A DNA stretch of 11,509 bases, taken from NCBI GenBank assembly GCA_012514415.1, contig JAAZAH010000145.1:1-11509 (forward strand), in the 5' to 3' direction. The stretch is from Sandaracinaceae bacterium. Lineage in GTDB: Bacteria; Myxococcota_A; Polyangia; Polyangiales; Houyiibacteriaceae. Below the pieces are notes generated by a model that searched no databases, was not told the DNA's origin, and saw only the letters and a program-made list of their open reading frames with translations. Positions 7,809-11,509 of this stretch are shown one piece after another. The position numbers and the translations under genes are program-made. Every line of letters starts with the position of its first letter. Position 1 is the stretch's first letter.

Positions 7809-8105
7809 GATGCAAACTTTGATAGGCGCAACCTTCGGAGCCGCGCTGCAAGGCACCTCATGGGCTCCGATGCGCGCCCTCCGAGCTGAGTCGAACGAAA
7901 ACGGAGCTTAGTGGATCCTTCAACGACGGAGCATGTAATTAATGGTGATTTTTCGTCGCGGATACGAAGGCTCGGTGTCGGGAACGCGCATCCCCGCGAG
8001 ATATTCGCGCCGATGCCTCGATTCTCAACAAACTGCTTCTCAACGGTCACTATTTTTTGCAAGAATCGCTCTCGCGATGTCTTTTTTGCAAGAATCGCTC
8101 TCGCG
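7809..8105. other. Divergent intergenic region between efflux operon and lipoprotein gene
   Basis: These 297 bp must hold the promoters for the leftward efflux operon and probably for the rightward lipoprotein gene. An AT-rich patch lies at 7933-7954 (TAATTAATGG and a T-run), unlike the G+C-rich surroundings. Two 8-nt direct repeats TTCTCAAC occur 15 bp apart (8022-8029 and 8037-8044), a spacing that could suit a regulator but is unproven. The right end is a 29-bp tandem duplication. I found no convincing -35/-10 pair on either strand and no gene for a metal sensor. Short open frames here lack ribosome sites and recognisable products. Confidence 0.5.
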
Positions 8106-8110
8106 ATGTC
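8053..8110 (+). repeat. Perfect 29-bp tandem duplication covering the lipoprotein start codon
   Basis: Two identical, directly abutting 29-bp units (8053-8081 and 8082-8110). Each begins with six T, continues GCAAGAATCGCTCTCGCGAT and ends GTC. Each unit contains an ATG (8077 and 8106). Because 29 is not a multiple of three, the first ATG is in another frame, and only the second opens the lipoprotein reading frame. The identity of the copies suggests a recent or readily reversible slippage event. Confidence 0.93.
8061..8087 (+). terminator. Terminator- or attenuator-like hairpin in the lipoprotein leader
   Basis: AAGAATCGC (8061-8069) can pair with GCGAT-G-TCTT (8074-8083) across a TCTC loop, giving about 9 pairs with one bulged G, followed by T6 (8082-8087). 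The arrangement resembles a weak intrinsic terminator or attenuator just upstream of the lipoprotein gene. The stem is short and AT-containing, so activity is uncertain. The second repeat copy forms the same stem at 8090-8112, where it includes the A and T of the start codon. Confidence 0.35.
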
Positions 8111-9074
8111 TTTCACGGTTCATTCGTTCCCGCGATTCGCGCGACTCAACCTTCTACTCTCCGCTGTATTTTTTAGCCTCGGCGCATGTACCGCCGATCC
8201 CGAGCCCGGCTCCGAGCTCGATGCTGGGCCCGATGCGGGCGGCGATCCTCATGAGGAACTCTGCCCCGACGGCCCTGCCGAGCCCCTCGTGGTCAATCCT
8301 CCGAGCACGTGCAGCGCTGCCGGCGACGGCGAGACCTTTTTTCGGCTGACGGCGCTGAGGCTGCCCGGAAGCAGCGAGATCGTCGGCTTCGATCTCGACG
8401 ATCACCACACAAATGAGAGCGACGATCCTATTGGCTGCGGAATCGCCGACGAGATCGCCGACTGCCGCTACGGCGTCGACAATAAACTCCCCTCCATCCT
8501 CCGCATCCTCCGAACGGCGAGCTCCTCGTTCAACCGCCTCCAAGACATCATCGACGAAGCGCTCGACGAGGGCAGCATCGATCTGCGCGTTGCGCTCCGT
8601 GGCTACGATGGGGTAGGCGATGACGAAGCGCTTCTTACGCTCTATCTCAACGGCGAAATTGCCGAAGGCATCGAAGATCATTGCGTCGGAGTGAACCCCG
8701 ACGGCTCGATCGCCGCACGGCTCGATCGTCTTCCCATCCAAATTCCGCCGATCCCCGTCAGCGGACAAGACGTTTCCATGCGGCTCGACCTTTCGAACAT
8801 CAAACTTCTCATCACACCCCCGAGCGAAGAAGGCGTGGCTGCGGCGCTCCTCGGCGGTGCGGCTTTGTGGGATGATGGCGAAGGAGGAGGTCTCCGGACC
8901 ACCGCAGAAGCACTCGTGGAACGCCTCCTACCTTCCATCCTGCCGACGCTTCCCTCGATCATGACGGGCCTCCTCGATATGGGCGAGCCGGGTGATTGCA
9001 ACGCGATCAGCGTCGGTTTGAACGCAGAGTTCACACGTATGGACGAACTTGGATTAAATGGTGATGATGGGTGA
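8106..9074 (+). CDS. Putative outer-membrane lipoprotein of unknown function, Cys-containing
   Basis: A 322-residue protein with a lipoprotein signal peptide: Arg-containing n-region, hydrophobic core LNLLLSAVFF and lipobox SLGAC with lipidated Cys28. Residue 29 is Thr, so by the E. coli sorting rule it would go to the outer membrane. An acidic linker (ADPEPGSELDAGPDAGGDP, 30-48) of a type common in myxobacterial lipoproteins follows. The mature part has six more cysteines (53, 69, 111, 120, 193, 298), probably disulfide-linked. It also has an acidic segment GFDLDDHH...CGIADEIADCRYGVDN (94-126) that recalls uncharacterised Myxococcota proteins with a similar DLD...VDN pattern (from memory). 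The C-terminal third is rich in Leu/Pro and Gly. The start at 8106 is chosen because it gives a clean signal peptide; there is no good Shine-Dalgarno, and upstream in-frame starts would give a non-signal extension. No catalytic motif is recognised. Confidence 0.78.
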   Translation: MSFTVHSFPRFARLNLLLSAVFFSLGACTADPEPGSELDAGPDAGGDPHEELCPDGPAEPLVVNPPSTCSAAGDGETFFRLTALRLPGSSEIVGFDLDDHHTNESDDPIGCGIADEIADCRYGVDNKLPSILRILRTASSSFNRLQDIIDEALDEGSIDLRVALRGYDGVGDDEALLTLYLNGEIAEGIEDHCVGVNPDGSIAARLDRLPIQIPPIPVSGQDVSMRLDLSNIKLLITPPSEEGVAAALLGGAALWDDGEGGGLRTTAEALVERLLPSILPTLPSIMTGLLDMGEPGDCNAISVGLNAEFTRMDELGLNGDDG

Positions 9075-9109
9075 GGGGCTCGGTCAAGAACGCTTTGGAT
9101 GCTTCCGTG

Positions 9110-9145
9110 ACCGTGCTCCGGCTCGTTCCGGTCCATCGGAGCGGT
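9110..9145 (+). other. Imperfect inverted repeat between lipoprotein and GNAT genes
   Basis: GCTCCG (9115-9120) pairs perfectly with CGGAGC (9137-9142), and ACC/GGT extends the stem after a 2-nt bulge. The loop is 16 nt and no T-tract follows. It lies in the 105-bp gap and touches the -35 of the proposed GNAT promoter. It could be an mRNA end structure for the lipoprotein gene or an operator, or it may have no function. Confidence 0.25.
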
Positions 9146-9173
9146 TGGCGAGCCTAGCGCGCCGCGTCATAAT
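9145..9173 (+). promoter_or_regulatory. Sigma70-like promoter giving a leaderless GNAT transcript
   Basis: TTGGCG (9145-9150, 4/6 to consensus) and CATAAT (9168-9173, 5/6) are separated by exactly 17 bp. The expected transcription start, about 7 nt after the -10 element, falls on the ATG at 9180. This agrees with the lack of any Shine-Dalgarno before that ATG. Confidence 0.5.
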
Positions 9174-9179
9174 CCGACC

Positions 9180-9848
9180 ATGCGACCAATCCTCGAACCT
9201 TATGTCACGCGTCTCCCGGACGGAACTTGGGTCCAGATTCGCGCACTTACGCCCGAGGATCGCGACGCCATCCGGGCCGGACTGACAAAGCTTGGTGAGC
9301 GTACCATTCACGAACGCTTTCTTTCGCCGAACTACAGACCGAGCGAAAAGGATCTCGAATACCTCACCACGCTCGACCAACACGAGCACATCGCGCTTGC
9401 GCTCGGAACCCTCGACGATCCCCCGGTAGGAATCGGCGTCGCGCGGTGCGTGCGGAGTGAGCTGAACGCCGACACCGCCGAGTATGCGATTGTCATCAGC
9501 GATGAATTCCACAATCGCGGCGCCGGAAAACTCCTCCTCGCGCATCTCGCCGAGCTCGCCTACAGCCAGGGCATCCGGTATTTCCAAGGCTTTCAGCTCC
9601 TCGAAAATACGAAGATCATCGGACTCACCGAGCGTATCGGCACGCTCGAAAAAAAATCCCTCATCGAACCGGGAATCGTCGAGACGCGTTGGAAGCTCGT
9701 CCCCGAAAAGTTTTCCGCCCATCTCGGCGTGCCGCAGGAGCCGACGACACGCTGGAAGTCGCAGCTCCGCTGGTTCGCTTCGCGCCTTGGGCTTTCGGGT
9801 CGCAGCTCGCGAAGCTCGAGCTCAGCCGGTTCGAGCAGCGCGGGGTAG
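9180..9848 (+). CDS. GNAT-family N-acetyltransferase, resembling bacterial Pat-type protein acetyltransferases
   Basis: A 222-residue cytoplasmic acetyl-CoA-dependent acyltransferase. The acetyl-CoA pyrophosphate-binding motif A is VISDEFHNRGAGKLLLAHLAELA (105-127) with R113-G-A-G116. Upstream, LGERTIHERFLSP and DLEYLTTLDQHEHIALAL (58-75) match the helix and strand pattern of the GNAT domain found in bacterial Pat-type protein lysine acetyltransferases, so a protein substrate is plausible but not shown. There is no fused cNMP or acyl-CoA synthetase domain. After the catalytic domain a basic segment (TTRWKSQLRWFASRLG) leads to a Ser/Gly/Ala-rich tail (about 185-222) that looks disordered. The ATG at 9180 has no Shine-Dalgarno, but a promoter is positioned for leaderless transcription. 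The gene ends 7 bp before the convergent stop of the next gene. Confidence 0.85.
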   Translation: MRPILEPYVTRLPDGTWVQIRALTPEDRDAIRAGLTKLGERTIHERFLSPNYRPSEKDLEYLTTLDQHEHIALALGTLDDPPVGIGVARCVRSELNADTAEYAIVISDEFHNRGAGKLLLAHLAELAYSQGIRYFQGFQLLENTKIIGLTERIGTLEKKSLIEPGIVETRWKLVPEKFSAHLGVPQEPTTRWKSQLRWFASRLGLSGRSSRSSSSAGSSSAG

Positions 9849-9855
9849 TGAGGCC

Positions 9856-10671
9856 TCAATCAAACGCCATGAAGAGGAACTGAACGTCGAGCTCCACTTC
9901 CGCGGGCGGAAAGACGAGACGCGAGGTGCGCTCAAGGAGGCAGCTCTCGAGCCGCGACGCTGCGTTCGAATAAAGCACATCAAGCGCGTCGAGATTCCCA
10001 TCGCCTCTCACCTTGAGGCGAAAGCTAATGCGCCCACCTCGCTGCGTTCCGCTCGCTCTCCGTGCCGCTTGCTGCTGGCAGCCGTGCGCGATCCGACCAC
10101 GGCGGGAGTCGATCTGAGCCTCCTGCGTCTCGTCGAGAGCGCCCTTTCGAAGGTGAAAGGAAAGCTTCACCTCTCGAAGAGGAATGCGTTCCGGGCTGGG
10201 CGGGCCACCTTCAGCTGATGATTCTTTATCGCCGGCGCGCGCCTCGGCGGCCTCTTTCTCGAAGCCGATGCGCACCCGAAGGTGGCTCTCCTCAAAATCG
10301 CCCACCCTCGGAAAGCGAATCGCGCGGAGACGCTCGAGGAGACAGCGTTCGATGGAGCGCTCATCGATCGAGCTCGAATCGATCTCGCCCGCGAGAACGC
10401 TCCCATCCGAGACGATAAGAAGGCGAACTCCCAACGCACCCGTTGGCTCCTCTTCGGCCTCCTCGAAGCAGCGAACGAGCCCGGGCAAAGCGCGAAGGAT
10501 CAACGGCCGCGCTGCCTTGGGTTCGAGGGCACCGCGAAGCTCAAAGCTCTCGAGGCGCGGCACCCTCCGTGATTGCGCTCCGATGGGCTCGGGCAGCGTC
10601 CATAGAGAAAGAAAGAGGAGCACCCCAAAAAATCGAAGATCGGCTGGGCAGCGAACGAAGAAGGCGCGCAT
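9856..10671 (-). CDS. Secreted protein with two AgmX/PglI-type C-terminal domains
   Basis: A 271-residue protein with an N-terminal signal sequence (FFGVLLFLSLWTLPEPIGAQS, probably cleaved after AQS or nearby) and two copies of one domain. Copy 1 (about 58-137) has LPGLVRCFE...VRLLIVSDGSV...SSIDERSIERCLLERLRAIRFP with Cys68 and Cys110. Copy 2 (about 188-270) has RIAHGCQQ...ISFRLKVRGDGNL...SRLESCLLERTSRLVFP with Cys198 and Cys244. Each has the paired Cys, xDGxx turn and CLxxRL...FP pattern of the domain known from the ends of myxobacterial AgmX and PglI gliding-related proteins, where the Cys pair is thought to form a disulfide. Between the copies lies a charged linker (about 138-187). Its ATG directly follows the hydrolase TAG with no gap, so the two are co-translated. 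A role in the envelope is likely; the molecular function is unknown. Confidence 0.75.
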   Translation of the reverse strand: MRAFFVRCPADLRFFGVLLFLSLWTLPEPIGAQSRRVPRLESFELRGALEPKAARPLILRALPGLVRCFEEAEEEPTGALGVRLLIVSDGSVLAGEIDSSSIDERSIERCLLERLRAIRFPRVGDFEESHLRVRIGFEKEAAEARAGDKESSAEGGPPSPERIPLREVKLSFHLRKGALDETQEAQIDSRRGRIAHGCQQQAARRASGTQRGGRISFRLKVRGDGNLDALDVLYSNAASRLESCLLERTSRLVFPPAEVELDVQFLFMAFD

Positions 10672-11509
10672 CTAAATCCTCTTGATGAAATCGAGTAGCG
10701 TTTCGTTCACGGCATCTGGCGCCTCGAGATGGGGGAAATGGCCAGCATCTTCGAAGACGAAAAGCTCCGCGCGTGGAAAGAGTTCGCGCGGACAATAGCC
10801 TTCGAGACGCTCCTTGGGCAGCTGCCCATCTTTCCCCCCAAGAAAAAAGGCCATGGGAAGGTCGAGGGTCTCGCGCCGCGCGCGTTCATCGCGATGATTT
10901 TCGCTGATCGGTCGAAGAATCGCGAGCGAGGCATCGAAGCCCGTCCGGACGAAGGCCCGCACATAGTGCGCGAACTCATCGTCCCTGTGCAGGAGCGCTC
11001 CGCCCGGGTCGACGCCGCGAGCGATCTCATCGAAAAACTCGTACTCGGTCGATGCAAAAGCGATCGAACCGGCAGCATTTCCGCGATGAAAATATCGGAG
11101 GCTCGCCTCGATGTCGGCGTTGAGAATCTCCTCGATGGGGCCCGGCTCCTCGAGCGCAAGGAGGAAGAAGTTGGGCGAGAACGCTTGGCGAAAAAGGAGA
11201 GTCGGATCGACCGGCATCCTTCCCGAAAGGATGGTCGCGAGGATCACGAAACCGCGCGCGATCCGCTCGTCTTCCGCGATGAGCTCGCGGAGGATCTTGG
11301 CTCCGTGATCGTGGCCAACGAAGATCGCTTTTTCGACGCCGCGTGCATCGAGCGCCTCTCTTATAATGCGCAGAATCTCGCGAGCGGGGAGGCGTTCGGC
11401 CCGGAGGAGATCGCTTGAGCCGTGCCCAGGAAGCTCGAGCGCGATGGCGCGATACCCCGCGTCGATCGCAGCGATCATTTGATGCCGGAAGGAAAAGGCG
11501 AGATCGAAA
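10672..11509 (-). CDS. Alpha/beta hydrolase with Asp nucleophile, epoxide hydrolase/dehalogenase-like (N-terminus outside window)
   Basis: The frame stays open to the window edge, and the residues before the ATG at 11478 (FDLAFSFRHQ) match the conserved F...SFRHQ segment of epoxide-hydrolase-type alpha/beta hydrolases, so that ATG is internal. The HGxP oxyanion loop lies outside the window. Visible elements, numbered from the Met at 11478, are GYRAIALELPGHGSSD (8-23), the nucleophile elbow VGHDHGA with Asp57, a likely acid Asp217 in GGKDGQLP, and the catalytic His247 in DAGHFPHLE. An Asp nucleophile points to epoxide hydrolases or haloalkane/fluoroacetate dehalogenases rather than esterases. 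The cap segment that normally reads LNWYR is here LAILRP, so the usual lid tyrosine is missing. The substrate is therefore unknown. The stop abuts the start of the secreted double-domain gene. Confidence 0.82.
   Translation of the reverse strand, partial: FDLAFSFRHQMIAAIDAGYRAIALELPGHGSSDLLRAERLPAREILRIIREALDARGVEKAIFVGHDHGAKILRELIAEDERIARGFVILATILSGRMPVDPTLLFRQAFSPNFFLLALEEPGPIEEILNADIEASLRYFHRGNAAGSIAFASTEYEFFDEIARGVDPGGALLHRDDEFAHYVRAFVRTGFDASLAILRPISENHRDERARRETLDLPMAFFLGGKDGQLPKERLEGYCPRELFPRAELFVFEDAGHFPHLEAPDAVNETLLDFIKRI

Noticed and set aside
7809..7830. A leaderless promoter for the TolC gene, from a TATCAA element 10 nt before the ATG at 7808
   Set aside because: The -10 match is only 4/6, the spacing to the ATG is too long and no -35 hexamer is present at a suitable distance.
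8053..8110. A CRISPR-like array from the 29-bp repeat
   Set aside because: The two units abut with no spacer, and there are only two of them; no cas genes are nearby.
7712..8116. A minus-strand frame through the 29-bp repeats into the TolC gene start
   Set aside because: It begins with GTG inside the lipoprotein start region, overlaps the TolC signal peptide in another frame, has no ribosome site and no recognisable product.
7942..8349. A + strand frame starting before the lipoprotein and overlapping its 5' end
   Set aside because: It is in the frame opened by the first repeat copy. It gives a low-complexity product with no signal peptide and ends inside the lipoprotein gene.
9110..9145. 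An intrinsic terminator after the lipoprotein gene
   Set aside because: A 6-bp stem is present but the loop is 16 nt and no T-tract follows, so it is listed only as a low-confidence inverted repeat.

Overview
The window (about 60% G+C by eye) looks like chromosomal DNA from a Gram-negative bacterium, most likely Myxococcota or a related former deltaproteobacterial lineage. This is inferred from three things: an outer-membrane TolC-type channel; a lipoprotein with a Cys-rich, DAGPDAGGD-type linker of the kind common in myxobacteria; and a secreted protein carrying two copies of a domain resembling the AgmX/PglI C-terminal domain. No rRNA, tRNA, CRISPR array, insertion sequence or phage gene was seen.

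Layout. (1) Positions 1-1256, + strand: the 3' part of cofD and a complete cofC, overlapping by ATGA. These are two consecutive steps of coenzyme F420 biosynthesis. (2) Positions 1232-7808, - strand: a tight four-gene unit transcribed in the order TolC-family outer-membrane factor, periplasmic adaptor, heavy-metal-type RND pump (CzcA/CusA family), atypical SDR epimerase. The three efflux proteins would form a tripartite envelope-spanning exporter, probably for divalent metal cations. The epimerase is an unexplained fourth member whose 3' end overlaps that of cofC by 25 bp. (3) Positions 7809-8105: a 297-bp divergent intergenic region with a perfect 29-bp tandem duplication that runs into the next start codon. 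(4) Positions 8106-9074, +: a lipoprotein of unknown function. (5) Positions 9180-9848, +: a GNAT acetyltransferase with a sigma70-like promoter placed so that its transcript would be leaderless. (6) Positions 9856-11509, -: an alpha/beta hydrolase with an Asp nucleophile (N-terminus outside the window), directly followed by the double AgmX/PglI-like domain protein.

Most of the window is ordinary gene content. The parts most worth a second look are the duplicated, hairpin-forming translation start of the lipoprotein, the leaderless arrangement of the GNAT gene, the F420 genes in an apparently diderm non-actinobacterial genome, and the hydrolase / double-domain secreted protein pair. I found no clear evidence of a wholly new defence or mobile system.
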